In this document: piece after piece, positions 1 through 9,778 of the stretch
How the letters are laid out: each line of letters begins with the position of its first letter
How positions within the stretch are numbered: position 1 is the first letter of the stretch
From: G020353115 sp964389685
GTDB lineage: Bacteria; Bacteroidota; Bacteroidia; Bacteroidales; VadinHA17
Assembly: GCA_964389685.1 (NCBI GenBank)
Contig: CAYMFM010000002.1
Location: 1-64,000, forward strand
DNA length: 64,000 bases
Direction of reading: 5' to 3'
Notes under the pieces: model-generated
The model's input: the letters and a program-made list of their open reading frames with translations, nothing else
Database searches by the model: none
What the model was told of the DNA's origin: nothing
Position numbers and translations under genes: made by a program

Positions 1-135
1 CATAAATGATGGGCAATGAACAGCTTGTTGTTCATAACCTGCGGATCCGTTCAGGGAAATCTTCCGGATAGAAGAGCGTTGGTTTGGTAACGTAACAACT
101 CAGCTATTATAGATAAAATAAACCGATCGATTCTG

Positions 136-804
136 ATGGAATATAAACGAATGCTCAATTTTTTAGAAGGACTGAGCAATAACAACAACCGTGACTGGTT
201 TCATGCAAATAAACATGCTTATGAGCAGGCGAAGGAAAATTTTGAACTATTTGCAACGTTTCTTTTAGATGAGCTACAACAAATGAATCACACGTTGTTT
301 GCCTTAAGAGCAAAAGATTGCATTTTCAGGATACACAGGGACATTCGATTTTCACCGGATAAAACACCCTATAAGACTAATTTTGGTGCATATTTCGTAA
401 AGGGTGGTAAAAAAAGTGGATTGGCAGGTTATTATATTCAAATCGAACCGCGTAATTCATTCATTGCCGGAGGTATATACAGACCCCCTTCGGAATTGCT
501 ACGAAGGATAAGAAAGGAGATTTACTTGAATATCGAGGAATTCAAATCCATCATTAACAAGAAAGATTTTATCAGCCATTTCGGGGAGTTAACAGGAGAT
601 CGATTAATCTCTGTTCCCAGTGGATTCGATAAAGATTTTCCCGACATTGATCTCCTGAAGTTTAAAAGTTATACGGTTATAAAACCGGTTACAGATCAAC
701 ACGGATTGGAGGAGGATTTTTTACAAAATGCTATCGCGGTTTTCAGGGTCATGCAACCATTCATTCAATTTTTGAATCATGGGATTGATCCGGATGGTAA
801 CTAG
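136..804 (+). CDS. DUF2461 family protein (TIGR02453-like)
   Basis: A 222-residue soluble protein. The block at residues 64-86, containing FRIHRDIRFSPDKTPYKT and NFGAYF, is the hallmark of the DUF2461/TIGR02453 family, and the early RDWFHANK stretch also fits. The length is usual for the family. There is no signal peptide or membrane segment, so it is expected in the cytoplasm. Its biochemical role is unknown. The ATG is the first available in frame. It stands alone: the gene on its right is on the other strand and no operon partner is visible. The 135 bases before it hold no gene I can support. Confidence 0.85.
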   Translation: MEYKRMLNFLEGLSNNNNRDWFHANKHAYEQAKENFELFATFLLDELQQMNHTLFALRAKDCIFRIHRDIRFSPDKTPYKTNFGAYFVKGGKKSGLAGYYIQIEPRNSFIAGGIYRPPSELLRRIRKEIYLNIEEFKSIINKKDFISHFGELTGDRLISVPSGFDKDFPDIDLLKFKSYTVIKPVTDQHGLEEDFLQNAIAVFRVMQPFIQFLNHGIDPDGN

Positions 805-878
805 ACAGTTTGCGTTTCTTCCCTTTCCGTTCAGGCGATCTTCCATTCATTATTCATGCTATTCCGGTTTACCGTGTA

Positions 879-1274
879 TCAGTAATAGATCTGTATCTGA
901 TAAAAAACATAAACCAGGTAGAGGATGGTAAGGAGAAATAATGTGAAGAGAAAATAGTTATAGAATGTTCTTGAACTTTTTATTCTTCGTCTCATCATCA
1001 TTCCACCATTCGGAATAAAAAGAGCTAACAGGATCAATACGAAATGAAAATCGGTGATTAACCCGGTCAACTCTTTATCTACGAAGATCAAATAATAGAA
1101 AAAAGTAAGTATAATGATCAGATAAACCAGGTATCCAATTTTAAGGAACATGGTCGAGGCCATTCGTTTTCTATTGATCATGAGGGGTTTAGTAAAGACT
1201 GTAGCCAGTACGAAGATCAATAAAAAAGCGGAAATAACTAAGAGGTGAAGAAGGAATTGAACGAAATGGCTCAT
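879..1274 (-). CDS. small four-helix membrane protein, function unknown
   Basis: A 131-residue protein with four hydrophobic segments at about residues 6-28, 43-64, 73-90 and 104-126. Two basic loops (INRKRM and MMMRRRIKSSR) suggest their side faces the cytoplasm. I do not recognise the family. It lies between the DUF2461 gene and the DUF4846 gene, with about 90 bases separating it from the latter, so cotranscription is possible but not evident. The composition resembles its neighbours. Confidence 0.6.
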   Translation of the reverse strand: MSHFVQFLLHLLVISAFLLIFVLATVFTKPLMINRKRMASTMFLKIGYLVYLIIILTFFYYLIFVDKELTGLITDFHFVLILLALFIPNGGMMMRRRIKSSRTFYNYFLFTLFLLTILYLVYVFYQIQIYY

Positions 1275-1366
1275 ATTCCAGGATTAAACTATTCTACTTC
1301 ATTAGCCAAAAATAATACATTAGGATTAATTCAATTCCATTTTATCCGATTTTCTGGTGTCTGTAA

Positions 1367-2248
1367 TTATTCATCGACAAACCGTTTCAAATCATCATAA
1401 TCGAAAGTCCATTCGGGTGTAACGAGTTTTCCGGAGGACGCTAATGGATACCAGGGCGAATTTCCTTTGGGATTTACCAGGATATGAATTTCCTGTGCCG
1501 GCATATAACTTTGAGCCAGTAGAAACTGTTTCTCTCCGTTTTTTTCATTTAGGATCATATCGACCACGATAACGGCATGACCCGGGAATCCCCCCTGGAT
1601 AAAAACGTCCCCAATTTCCATATCTTCTGTGTTCTTAACGGGTATAAGTTCCCGGCTTAACGAATAGGAGCCGGCATAGGTGAACACCAGTTCCAGGTAA
1701 TCCAGAAAAGTTTCATGGGAATAATCTTGTTGTGCTGTTTTTACCCACCGCATATTATGTTCGATATCTATAACCCGGAATCCCTCAGCATATTTCACAT
1801 AATCTGCCCGTTCCCCGTTTGTGAAATGAAAATAGATTTTTGGAAATTGATTTTTTTCAAATAGATATTCCGCCCTTAGTCGGATGATGGCATCAGCACA
1901 TTGTTGAAGGTTTTTATCTCCAATATCCAGGTTCACAACAGCGCAGTGAATTCCTTCTCCCGGTTTAACGGATCCGTCATAGAGCAATACGTTTGTGCCA
2001 TGCGGTTTGAGTGGAAGGTTTCTTAAGAATGAACCAAAGGAACCCGTTTCGGCTATTGTCCTCCGATATCCGGATAGGGTTCTAAACCGGGTATGAACGG
2101 TTGTACCATCGGGGTTAAAAACAGCATCTTCACTCTCGTTTTGTACCCTGCGAATCGATTTTCCCGTATTCCGGTCATGTGCATCATGGATACCCTGGCA
2201 GTAAACCAAAAGGGTTATAATAAGACCATACAGGGTGAGAACGTTCAT
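1367..2248 (-). CDS. DUF4846 domain lipoprotein
   Basis: A 293-residue protein with a short hydrophobic N-terminus ending in LLVYC (Cys17), which reads as a lipoprotein signal. The body matches the DUF4846 family: the stretches PHGTNVLLYDG, CADAIIRLRAEYLF and IYFHFTNG are typical. Later segments (GDVFIQGGFPGHAVIVVD) suggest a papain/NlpC-like fold with a conserved His, but catalysis is inferred only. The start codon overlaps the stop of the upstream ROK kinase in an ATGA arrangement, so the two are translationally coupled. Substrate unknown; it presumably acts in the periplasm on a cell-wall or sugar-derived compound that the kinase could then process. Confidence 0.75.
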   Translation of the reverse strand: MNVLTLYGLIITLLVYCQGIHDAHDRNTGKSIRRVQNESEDAVFNPDGTTVHTRFRTLSGYRRTIAETGSFGSFLRNLPLKPHGTNVLLYDGSVKPGEGIHCAVVNLDIGDKNLQQCADAIIRLRAEYLFEKNQFPKIYFHFTNGERADYVKYAEGFRVIDIEHNMRWVKTAQQDYSHETFLDYLELVFTYAGSYSLSRELIPVKNTEDMEIGDVFIQGGFPGHAVIVVDMILNEKNGEKQFLLAQSYMPAQEIHILVNPKGNSPWYPLASSGKLVTPEWTFDYDDLKRFVDE

Positions 2249-3216
2249 TGGGCCTGTTTTTCTTCCTCATTCCACACCAGGGCACTTGCACCCAAAATTG
2301 CAGCATGAGCACCATTGAGTTTTGAGGGTAGCAATTTTACTTTGTTTTTATATATTTTCAGCAGGTTTTCTTCCATATAGTGTTTGGTGGGTTTAAAAAT
2401 AAAATCGCCGGCATTGGCTAATCCGCCAAATAAAAAGATGGCTTCCGGGCTGGAAAATGCGACACAATCGGCGAGTACTTTCCCAAGGATTTCTCCTGTA
2501 AAATCAAAAGCATCGAGTGCAATTTTATCATCATTTTTTGCTGCATCATGAATTATTTTAGCATTCATTTTATCGTATGAGATACCCCGTAGCCTGCTTG
2601 GTTGGGAAGTGTCGGCAAGCAGTTCGAACACGGTTCGTTTTATTCCCGGTGCAGAAGCATAGGTTTCCAGACAACCTCTTCTTCCGCAGGCACATTCCCT
2701 TCCCATGGGATCAACCAGTATGTGTCCAATCTCTCCGGCAAAACCGTCATGCCCGTAAACCAGGTTTCCGTTTACCACCACTCCGCTACCCACGCCTGTC
2801 CCCAGGGTAATCATGATAAAATCGTTCATCCCCTGAGCACCTCCATACATCATCTCGCCTATGGCTGCAGCATTGGCATCGTTGGTCAGGACAATTGTCG
2901 GAAAATCAAAATATTGCTTCATTAGAGCCACCAGGGGAATAACCCCTTTCCAAATCAAATTGGGGGCATATTCAATGGTTCCCAAATAATAATTCCCATT
3001 GGGTGCGCCAATTCCAATCCCTTTGACTTGAACGTCTTCCTTCAATTCCTCCAGCATCCGGTTAACATCCTTTGCAAGTGCTTTCAGAAATAGTTCTATT
3101 TCAGCGTGCACCTGTGTTGAGATAGCGCTTTCAGCCAGACACTTCCCGTCCCGGTCAATCACTCCCAGAACGGAATTCGTTCCACCAATATCAATACCAA
3201 TAGCAACCTCTTTCAT
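2245..3216 (-). CDS. ROK family sugar kinase (glucokinase-like)
   Basis: A 323-residue kinase that probably phosphorylates glucose or an N-acetyl amino sugar with ATP in the cytoplasm. Residues 8-14 carry the phosphate-binding GIDIGGTN; LTNDANAAAIGE holds the catalytic Asp; TLGTGVGSGVVVNG is the second nucleotide-binding loop. GEIGHILVD followed by CACGRRGCLE is the ROK zinc motif (one His, three Cys). There is no N-terminal winged helix, so this is an enzyme and not a ROK repressor. It is cotranscribed with the DUF4846 gene (4-base overlap). The exact sugar cannot be read from the sequence. Confidence 0.85.
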   Translation of the reverse strand: MKEVAIGIDIGGTNSVLGVIDRDGKCLAESAISTQVHAEIELFLKALAKDVNRMLEELKEDVQVKGIGIGAPNGNYYLGTIEYAPNLIWKGVIPLVALMKQYFDFPTIVLTNDANAAAIGEMMYGGAQGMNDFIMITLGTGVGSGVVVNGNLVYGHDGFAGEIGHILVDPMGRECACGRRGCLETYASAPGIKRTVFELLADTSQPSRLRGISYDKMNAKIIHDAAKNDDKIALDAFDFTGEILGKVLADCVAFSSPEAIFLFGGLANAGDFIFKPTKHYMEENLLKIYKNKVKLLPSKLNGAHAAILGASALVWNEEEKQAQ

Positions 3217-3302
3217 GTTTGTATCGTGTTACAGGATTAGATGACTATCTCCCGATCGATTCACCGGTTAGCAAATGTAAAAAGTATTCCGTATGAACAA
3301 CC

Positions 3303-4007
3303 TTACAATTTCTCAAATTCAACAACAAAACAGTCCGGATAATCAGCATTTAGCTTTTTTACCAGTCGTTCCGCATCAGTACGGTTTTGAAATGCACCAA
3401 TGATAATCCGATAAACTTTTACCCTGTTAATGATCACCACCTGGACGGTTACCTCATTTTGGTATCTGTCTTTCAGGTTTTCGGTTATCCTCATCAGGTT
3501 TGCCAGCTCTTTGAAACTTCCAATCTGTACACCAAAACCTGCGGGATAAATCCGTCGGGCAAGCAATTCATAAAACTCCTGTTTCCCTGTATCCTGTTTC
3601 GGCGTTTGAACGGTTGTTTGATCGGAGTTTCCTGCCTTTATACCAAGCACTTCAACCTTTACATCTACAAGACCCAGGGGGATAAAATCCAGTTGTTGAG
3701 CAGCCTTTTTTGACAGGTCAATTACTCTTCCTTCAACAAATGGTCCCCGGTCATTGATCCGTACAATGGTTGTCTTATTATTGGAAAGATTGGTTACTTT
3801 TACCTCTGTCCCAAACGGCAAAGAAAGATGTGCGGCTGTTAGTTTGTCGTGATCATAGGTCTCCCCACTGGCAGTGGTTCGTCCCTGAAACTTATCACCA
3901 TAGAAAGATGCTTTCCCATATTGAATATAAACATCCTGTCCGGCTAACGTTATAAACAGGGTTGCTATAAGCAAACAAAAAGAAAGTAAATACCCTGGTC
4001 TTTTCAT
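3303..4007 (-). CDS. rlpA: RlpA-like septal ring lytic transglycosylase with SPOR domain
   Basis: From the ATG at 4007 it is 234 residues, starting with a signal peptide (MKRPGYLLSF followed by a hydrophobic core). A GTG 24 bases upstream would put eight residues in front of the signal peptide, so I prefer the ATG. The RlpA double-psi barrel is clear: YGKASFYGDKFQGRTTASGE, TAAHLSLPFGT, INDRGPF and GRVIDLSKKAA. The C-terminal 80 residues form a SPOR domain (GFGVQIGSF, YRIIIGAF), which binds denuded peptidoglycan at division sites. It follows the M16 peptidase gene by about 40 bases in the same orientation, probably as the last gene of an envelope operon. Confidence 0.88.
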   Translation of the reverse strand: MKRPGYLLSFCLLIATLFITLAGQDVYIQYGKASFYGDKFQGRTTASGETYDHDKLTAAHLSLPFGTEVKVTNLSNNKTTIVRINDRGPFVEGRVIDLSKKAAQQLDFIPLGLVDVKVEVLGIKAGNSDQTTVQTPKQDTGKQEFYELLARRIYPAGFGVQIGSFKELANLMRITENLKDRYQNEVTVQVVIINRVKVYRIIIGAFQNRTDAERLVKKLNADYPDCFVVEFEKL

Positions 4008-4048
4008 GCAATATGGTTTGTTAGCGTTCACGGGTGAACCACCGGGGA

Positions 4049-6973
4049 TTAATAACCAAATAGTTCCTCAAGCGTTAATTCCTTAACTGGTCCAAGGTTC
4101 TTCAGAACATCCATGTTGATCATATCTCTGCTTCCCAATACAAGGAAGTTATAATGTTTCCCGGATACATGTTTGTTGGCGAAATCTTCTAGCTCCTCCA
4201 GGGTGACTGTTTGCATGGTTTCATACACATCTTTGCGAATATCGTATTCAATGCCACGATCTTTGTTTATCTGATAGGTGCTGTAAATATTTGTTTTTGT
4301 TATTCTTTCGGTTTCAATGCGTTTCATGATTGTCTCACGGGCAAGATCGAATTGTTTTTGCGCTTTTGGCATGTTGTTCATTAAATCAAGCATTGCATCG
4401 GTTGCGGTTTTCAGTTTGTCTGCCTGAGTCCCAACGTAGGAATAAACATAATGCGATTTATCCGGTTTTGAGGGTGTACTGAATGTGGCAAAAGCAGAAT
4501 AGGCCAGCGCACGGGATTCCCGGATCTCCTGAAAAATGATATTTGACCCAAAATATTCATTGAAGAGCTGTGCCATGGGTATTAATTCATGGTTAAATCG
4601 CGTGTCTTTTGTTAATAGCAGGATATTTGCCTGAACCATGTCATAATCCACAAAATAGACCTGGTTTTCGTTGGTCTCTTTTTCTTCAAAATAGACTGGT
4701 TCCGGATATTCTTTTAAGATGGCCGGGATGATGTGAAAACGATCAAGGATAACACGAGCATCAGATAAATCGATTTCCCCATAGAAAAAGATCCGGTGTT
4801 TATATTCAATCAAGTCTTTCAATAGATCGGTAAGTTCCCCGGGATCAATATTTACTAATTCTTCCTCCGGAATGAGATGGGTAAACGGAGATTGTTGGCC
4901 ATACATCCCATAGTTGAATAAGCCGCCCCATAAAATCGCATTTTTGTTCAGCTTTGCATCTGCTCGGGATTTCAGGATTCCATCAACATAGTCCTCGTAC
5001 GCTTTCTGATCCGGCTCCACCTTTGACAACACGTGTTCCAGTAGTTCAACCCCTTTCTCAAATGATTTCTCCAATCCGGTAATGTAAATATAAGATCGTT
5101 CATCTCCGGCATATACACCCATACTGAGACCCAGTTTAAACCATTCTTTCTGAAGGTCTGCTGCAGAATAATCATCTGTTCCCAGGTAGGGTAGGTAGTT
5201 AACCGCAAGTGGCAATTTGATGTTATGATTCTTACCCATATCCAGGATATATTGCAGGGTGAATACATCATTGGTTTTGTTTTCGATATAGCTGATATCA
5301 ATTCCACTAACCAGTTTTCGAGAGGTTATTTCTTCTTCAAAGTCAACAAAAACCGGTTCAATCGGTTCGGGTTGGTCTGTTATAAATTCTTTGTAAAAAC
5401 CAGATTGGTCTTCCCTGTTTATCGGCACCGATGTAATTTGTGGTTTTTCAACTTTAACCAGATTATCATTTTCTCCGTTTTGTTTATATACAAGCACATA
5501 GTTTTCATTATAATGGTTTTGCGCAAACTCCGTGATCTCTGTTTTATCAATCTCTTCCAGATCATCCAGGAAGGAAACCAGATTGACATAATCAACATCT
5601 TTTACAAAACCATCAACATAGTTAAATACTCTGGCATAATTGCTTTCCTGCTGGCGCATTTCCGACAGTTTAAGGTCATTGATCACGGCTTCGATGATCC
5701 AATCCTCAAACTCTCCCGATTTAATCTTCTCAACTTCTGCAAGCAGAAGATCCTGTACCTCCTCAAGGGTTTGACTTTCGCGTGGTGTTCCATAGAAATA
5801 ATGTGCTCCATAATCGGCAAGAAAATAGGGATAACATCCGGCAGATAATACCTTTTGTTCCTGAACCAGGTTCAGGTCAATTAATCCGGCCTGGCTATTG
5901 CTCAGGATCATGTCGATCAGCGTGACATATTTATAATCTTCTGTATTCATTCCGTTAAAGCGAAATGCCAGGATCAGGTTTTCGGCAGATGGTCCTGTGA
6001 CCGTATCAACCATGGGTTGATCAATTACCGGTACTTCAGGGCGCGCTTGTTCAGTCAAATCACCCGGTTCCATATCCCCGAAATGTGCATCAATGATTTG
6101 AATGGTCTCTTCAAAGTCAAGATCTCCGGATAATACAATTGCCATGTTGTTTGGAACATAATAGATTTCAGCAAAATGATAAATATTAACCAGTGATGGA
6201 TTTTTCAGGTGTTCCGGTAATCCAATGATAGAACGCCCATAGGGGTGATCACCGAACATTTTGGACATCAACACTTCATCAGCTCGAACATTATCATCAT
6301 CCTGATACATGTTAAACTCTTCATATACGGTTTCGAGTTCGGTATGAAAAATACGCAGGACCATATCCGTGAACCGCTCACTTTCCAGTTTTGCCCATTT
6401 TCCCAGTTCGTTCGATGGTATGTCGTTAATGTAAACAGTCATATCATAGTTGGTGCCGGCGTTGGTTCCTTTTGCCCCAATACTGGCAGCCAGTTTGTCA
6501 TAATCATTGGCGACCGCAAGACGGGCTGCAAGAGCAGATACACTATCGATCTTAAAATAAATCTGTTTCTTTGTCTCCGGGTCCTGGGTGTTACGGTGTT
6601 GTTCAAACAGATTCGAAATTTCATCCAGAAGTGGTTTCTCTTTCTCCCAATCGAGCGTTCCTATTTCATCCGTTCCCTTAAACATCATGTGTTCAAAATA
6701 GTGGGCGAGACCCGTTGTTTCTACGGGATCTGAAGCGGATCCTGCTCTGACTGCAATGGCGGTATAAATTCTGGGGCCATCTTTGTTATCGGTAAGGTAG
6801 ACCTTTAACCCATTTTCCAGTGTGTAAATCCGTGCCTTTACAGGATCGTTAGTGACATATTCATAGGTAAAACCGTTTTTATCGGTTTTCTGCTTTACCT
6901 CGTACTTTTCTGTTGTACAAGCAGAAAGAATAATTACAAAAAGCAGGATCTGAAAAAAATGTTGTTTTTTCAT
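4049..6973 (-). CDS. M16 family zinc peptidase (insulinase-like), lipoprotein
   Basis: A 974-residue two-lobe M16 metallopeptidase. The start is set at the ATG giving MKKQHFFQIL; the open frame runs 22 residues further up, but that would overlap the preceding gene and bury the signal peptide. The lipobox is LSAC with Cys19, so the enzyme is anchored in the envelope. The inverted zinc motif HYFEH lies at residues 91-95, and the downstream glutamate is in the ELETVYEEFNM stretch, so the N-terminal half looks active. The C-terminal half is the usual inactive partner lobe (SRALAYSAFATFSTP). It sits 8 bases after the Ig-like lipoprotein gene. It probably degrades periplasmic peptides. Confidence 0.9.
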   Translation of the reverse strand: MKKQHFFQILLFVIILSACTTEKYEVKQKTDKNGFTYEYVTNDPVKARIYTLENGLKVYLTDNKDGPRIYTAIAVRAGSASDPVETTGLAHYFEHMMFKGTDEIGTLDWEKEKPLLDEISNLFEQHRNTQDPETKKQIYFKIDSVSALAARLAVANDYDKLAASIGAKGTNAGTNYDMTVYINDIPSNELGKWAKLESERFTDMVLRIFHTELETVYEEFNMYQDDDNVRADEVLMSKMFGDHPYGRSIIGLPEHLKNPSLVNIYHFAEIYYVPNNMAIVLSGDLDFEETIQIIDAHFGDMEPGDLTEQARPEVPVIDQPMVDTVTGPSAENLILAFRFNGMNTEDYKYVTLIDMILSNSQAGLIDLNLVQEQKVLSAGCYPYFLADYGAHYFYGTPRESQTLEEVQDLLLAEVEKIKSGEFEDWIIEAVINDLKLSEMRQQESNYARVFNYVDGFVKDVDYVNLVSFLDDLEEIDKTEITEFAQNHYNENYVLVYKQNGENDNLVKVEKPQITSVPINREDQSGFYKEFITDQPEPIEPVFVDFEEEITSRKLVSGIDISYIENKTNDVFTLQYILDMGKNHNIKLPLAVNYLPYLGTDDYSAADLQKEWFKLGLSMGVYAGDERSYIYITGLEKSFEKGVELLEHVLSKVEPDQKAYEDYVDGILKSRADAKLNKNAILWGGLFNYGMYGQQSPFTHLIPEEELVNIDPGELTDLLKDLIEYKHRIFFYGEIDLSDARVILDRFHIIPAILKEYPEPVYFEEKETNENQVYFVDYDMVQANILLLTKDTRFNHELIPMAQLFNEYFGSNIIFQEIRESRALAYSAFATFSTPSKPDKSHYVYSYVGTQADKLKTATDAMLDLMNNMPKAQKQFDLARETIMKRIETERITKTNIYSTYQINKDRGIEYDIRKDVYETMQTVTLEELEDFANKHVSGKHYNFLVLGSRDMINMDVLKNLGPVKELTLEELFGY

Positions 6974-6981
6974 GGTTTTTA

Positions 6982-8775
6982 TTATTTGTTTAGGAATTGA
7001 TCGGTTTGTTTTTTTGTCCGGTATGTTTGAATGATCCATTCAATTTCGTATTCCCAATTGGATCTGACCTCGATCTCCTCATCGTAAAACAGCACCTCTT
7101 CGGGTTGTATTTTTTTAGAAAAGTCGCCGGTATCCCATTTCCCATTTGAATTCCAGTCAACGATCGATTTCAATTTGTATGGTCCCGGTTTAAGATACCG
7201 GAATGTGATCAGGGAATCTTTTTCAACAGATGTTTCCTTCAGAATGTTATCGTTTCCATCCATCAATTGAACCACAAGATGCTGTTCAACATTGGAAACA
7301 GAGAGTAGGATTGCACCATAATAATCCAAGGACTGGGTTTTAAAATGAAATGTTGTGGTATCGTGGGTAACCCGATAGAGATCGATAAAAGCCCCTGGAA
7401 ATAATGTCAGGCTGTAGAAGCTGTTTTCCTTCCATGAGAGTGAGATGAAGAATGAACGATGCCCCAATGTATCCCCTGCGAGTTGAAAACGAACGGGATG
7501 CTGCAACGTATCTTCAACTTCAACCAGTTCTATCCTGGAGGTATCAATTTGATGAATCGGTGTAGGTGTTCCCAGCCTGATTTTCCCATTCAGATCAAAT
7601 GCTCTGCCACTGGAAAGATTTGAAGTTATGCTGATTTGAGGAGACAGCTCCTTTTCTGGTACGGTATCTCTCCCTCTTGTTCTAGGTTGAATCGGTTTGG
7701 TGTAGCGGAGGGTAATGGTATCCTTGAATTCGACCAGATTGTTGGTGCTGTCCTTTTTAAAATAGAGAACCTCAATATCCAGAAACTCCAGGTTGCTTAT
7801 GGAAGTATCTCTGATCCAAAAACTAACTGAATCCCCGTTTACATATCTTGCAGGCAGGTACCAGGCCGTATCATCATCCCTTTCCACCAGATTGATTTCG
7901 GGAATTGTTTTCAGTGGCTCGTTAAAAATGAACAACAAATGCTCCGGTCGGTTTCTCTCTGTGCTTTTTAAATATTGTTCGAATTTCTCTTCCTGAAAAA
8001 GGTAAAGCTCAAGGTTTTGAATAACAGGCGGATTTACTGTAATGGCAGTCGAATCCAACCAGATTGTATCCAATAATGGCTGAACGTCTGGTTTTACAAC
8101 GATCATTGAGTCAAAAAACGCTATCAATTCGCCGGGCTGATCATACCTGTAATTCATGTTGGCATCCTTTAATGCATACAGCCTGAAGGTGTCTGCTTTC
8201 AAATTATTGAGCCGGAAATTCCCAAATTCATCGGCTTTGCTTACATAATTGGGTACAAGGTTGGTAAATGCAGAATCTTCCAGATTTTCATGTAGAAGAA
8301 TATAAACATTTTCTTCCGTTTCAAGGTCAAATGCTCGGATTACATTGCCTGAAATAGACAATGAATCAATCTTTTCACCCGTAGAGATAACAAATTCAAA
8401 ATTTTCCAGGGGATTACCTTCGTTGTTATCCACAATGGCATCGAAAAAATTAAAGGTATAGGTGGTATTGGGAGTAAGGTCCTCCGATAAGTCAACTATG
8501 AGGGATTTCCCTTTAAGTCGTATTTCAGGCCTTGCCTTAAGAGGGGGAGAAACGAGTAATTTCTGATTAATTTCTTTCAACTGAATATATTCATCAAAGG
8601 TAATTTCAAATTTGTTGGTTTGAACGTTGGTGGAATAGTTTTCCGGGATACTTTTTTTGATTTCTGGCGGTGATTCATCCAATTTACCACCGGAAGGAGT
8701 GCCAACCTTGGCGCAATGATAGAGGAAAATGAACGTGGTTCCGATGAGCAGTAATATGACATGTTTTGCCTTCAA
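6982..8775 (-). CDS. Ig-like (Big_5) domain lipoprotein
   Basis: A 597-residue surface or periplasmic lipoprotein; the signal ends in FLYHC with Cys21. Residues 32-135 form a bacterial Ig-like domain of the SbsA/Big_5 type (SPPEIKKSIPEN, ITFDEYIQLKE, LTPNTTYTFNF, FVISTG). The following region (ISGNVIRAFDLET, FRLNNLKADTFRLYALKDAN) resembles a regulatory beta-sandwich. The only in-frame start near the signal peptide is TTG. Proteins of this architecture are very common in Bacteroidota and have no assigned function. The gene leads the cluster with the M16 peptidase and rlpA. Confidence 0.8.
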   Translation of the reverse strand: MKAKHVILLLIGTTFIFLYHCAKVGTPSGGKLDESPPEIKKSIPENYSTNVQTNKFEITFDEYIQLKEINQKLLVSPPLKARPEIRLKGKSLIVDLSEDLTPNTTYTFNFFDAIVDNNEGNPLENFEFVISTGEKIDSLSISGNVIRAFDLETEENVYILLHENLEDSAFTNLVPNYVSKADEFGNFRLNNLKADTFRLYALKDANMNYRYDQPGELIAFFDSMIVVKPDVQPLLDTIWLDSTAITVNPPVIQNLELYLFQEEKFEQYLKSTERNRPEHLLFIFNEPLKTIPEINLVERDDDTAWYLPARYVNGDSVSFWIRDTSISNLEFLDIEVLYFKKDSTNNLVEFKDTITLRYTKPIQPRTRGRDTVPEKELSPQISITSNLSSGRAFDLNGKIRLGTPTPIHQIDTSRIELVEVEDTLQHPVRFQLAGDTLGHRSFFISLSWKENSFYSLTLFPGAFIDLYRVTHDTTTFHFKTQSLDYYGAILLSVSNVEQHLVVQLMDGNDNILKETSVEKDSLITFRYLKPGPYKLKSIVDWNSNGKWDTGDFSKKIQPEEVLFYDEEIEVRSNWEYEIEWIIQTYRTKKQTDQFLNK

Positions 8776-8867
8776 TCTGGTAAACTGGCTTTTACAGTGA
8801 TCTCTGCAAACTTACAAAGAATATGGTGATTTTAATGGTTCGGGGAAAAGTAATTGGATATATTTTG

Positions 8868-8875
8868 TAGTTTTG
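8868..8875 (+). promoter_or_regulatory. Bacteroidota -7 promoter element before lgt
   Basis: TAGTTTTG fits the TAnnTTTG -7 consensus of the main Bacteroidota sigma factor and ends 16 bases before the lgt start. No clear TTTG -33 box is seen at the usual distance, so the call is tentative. Confidence 0.3.
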
Positions 8876-8891
8876 AAGACTAAACTGCTTG

Positions 8892-9695
8892 ATGATGATT
8901 TTGGCTTATATCGAATGGAATGTTAACCCTGAAATATTCAGGATCGGAAATTTTGCAATTCGCTGGTATGGTTTATTATTTGCCTCGGGTTTCTTTTTTG
9001 GCTACTTGATCCTCGCAAAATTTTTTAAAAAAGAGGGTATTCCAATTGAAGTGCTGGATAAATTAACCATTTATACGGCTGTTGGTACCATCGTCGGGGC
9101 AAGGTTAGGGCATTGCCTGTTTTATGAACCGGGGTATTACCTGAGTCATCCCATCGAAATCCTGAAAATCTGGAGAGGAGGGCTTGCCAGTCATGGTGCA
9201 GCCATCGGCATCTTATTGGCAATTTACTTCTTTGCAAAAAATACAAGAAAGAGCTACCTCTGGACCATTGACCGTATTGTTATTGTCGTTGCATTGGCTG
9301 GATTTTTTATCCGTACAGGGAATTTAATGAACTCCGAAATATATGGTGTGGAAACAACATTACCCTGGGGTTTTGTTTTTTTACGCAATGGCGAAACAAT
9401 AGCGAAACACCCTACTCAAATATACGAGGCATTGACCTATTTCATCATTTTTATTCTTCTGTGCATCCTCTATATCCGGGCCCAGGGAAGAATAAAAGAA
9501 GGCAGGCTGTTTGGTCTTTTTCTTATCCTGGTCTTCACTGCCCGGTTTTTTATTGAGTTCATAAAAGAGGATCAGGTGGCATTTGAAGCTGGAATGAAGC
9601 TGAATCTGGGTCAATGGCTTAGCATTCCATTTGTTTTAACCGGTTTGGGTTTTTGGATCCGGTCTGTGATAAAACCCATAAAAACAAACAATTAA
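8892..9695 (+). CDS. lgt: prolipoprotein diacylglyceryl transferase
   Basis: This inner-membrane enzyme moves a diacylglyceryl group from phosphatidylglycerol to the lipobox cysteine of prelipoproteins, the first step of lipoprotein maturation. The multi-helix layout and the motifs IRWYGLLFASGF, SHGAAIGIL and the signature IRTGNLMNSEIYG (the Lgt R-x-GN-x-x-N-x-E pattern) are all present, as is the C-terminal ARFFIEFIKEDQ. Translation could start at either of two successive ATGs (8892 or 8895); a TTG just upstream is less likely. At about 267 residues it has the normal length. It stands alone, with the metal locus beginning 110 bases further on. Confidence 0.93.
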   Translation: MMILAYIEWNVNPEIFRIGNFAIRWYGLLFASGFFFGYLILAKFFKKEGIPIEVLDKLTIYTAVGTIVGARLGHCLFYEPGYYLSHPIEILKIWRGGLASHGAAIGILLAIYFFAKNTRKSYLWTIDRIVIVVALAGFFIRTGNLMNSEIYGVETTLPWGFVFLRNGETIAKHPTQIYEALTYFIIFILLCILYIRAQGRIKEGRLFGLFLILVFTARFFIEFIKEDQVAFEAGMKLNLGQWLSIPFVLTGLGFWIRSVIKPIKTNN

Positions 9696-9748
9696 ATGTC
9701 CATCTGTGTGCCTTTGTTCATGTGCTCGGGATGTAAATATGTTGTTTT

Positions 9749-9777
9749 AAAACATGTTTTCTTTACATTAACATGTT
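9749..9777. promoter_or_regulatory. paired palindromes, probable metal-responsive operator
   Basis: AAAACATGTTTT at 9749-9760 is a perfect 12-base palindrome and AACATGTT at 9770-9777 repeats its core. Their centres lie 19 bases apart, nearly two helical turns. TTTACA at 9762-9767 and TGTAAA at 9777-9782 form a further inverted repeat around the second site. The pair covers the expected -33 region and abuts the -7 element of the metal importer genes, which is the geometry of a repressor site. The cognate regulator (Fur/Zur or DtxR type) is not in the window. Confidence 0.5.
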
Positions 9778-9778
9778 G

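Noticed and set aside
1..135. Short minus-strand frame starting at 35 and leaving the window
   Set aside because: Only eleven codons are visible, too few to support a gene.
5225..5848. 207-codon open frame antisense to the M16 peptidase gene
   Set aside because: It lies wholly opposite a clear 974-residue peptidase gene and its translation is a low-quality string of aromatic and hydrophobic residues with no domain; it is a shadow of the real gene.
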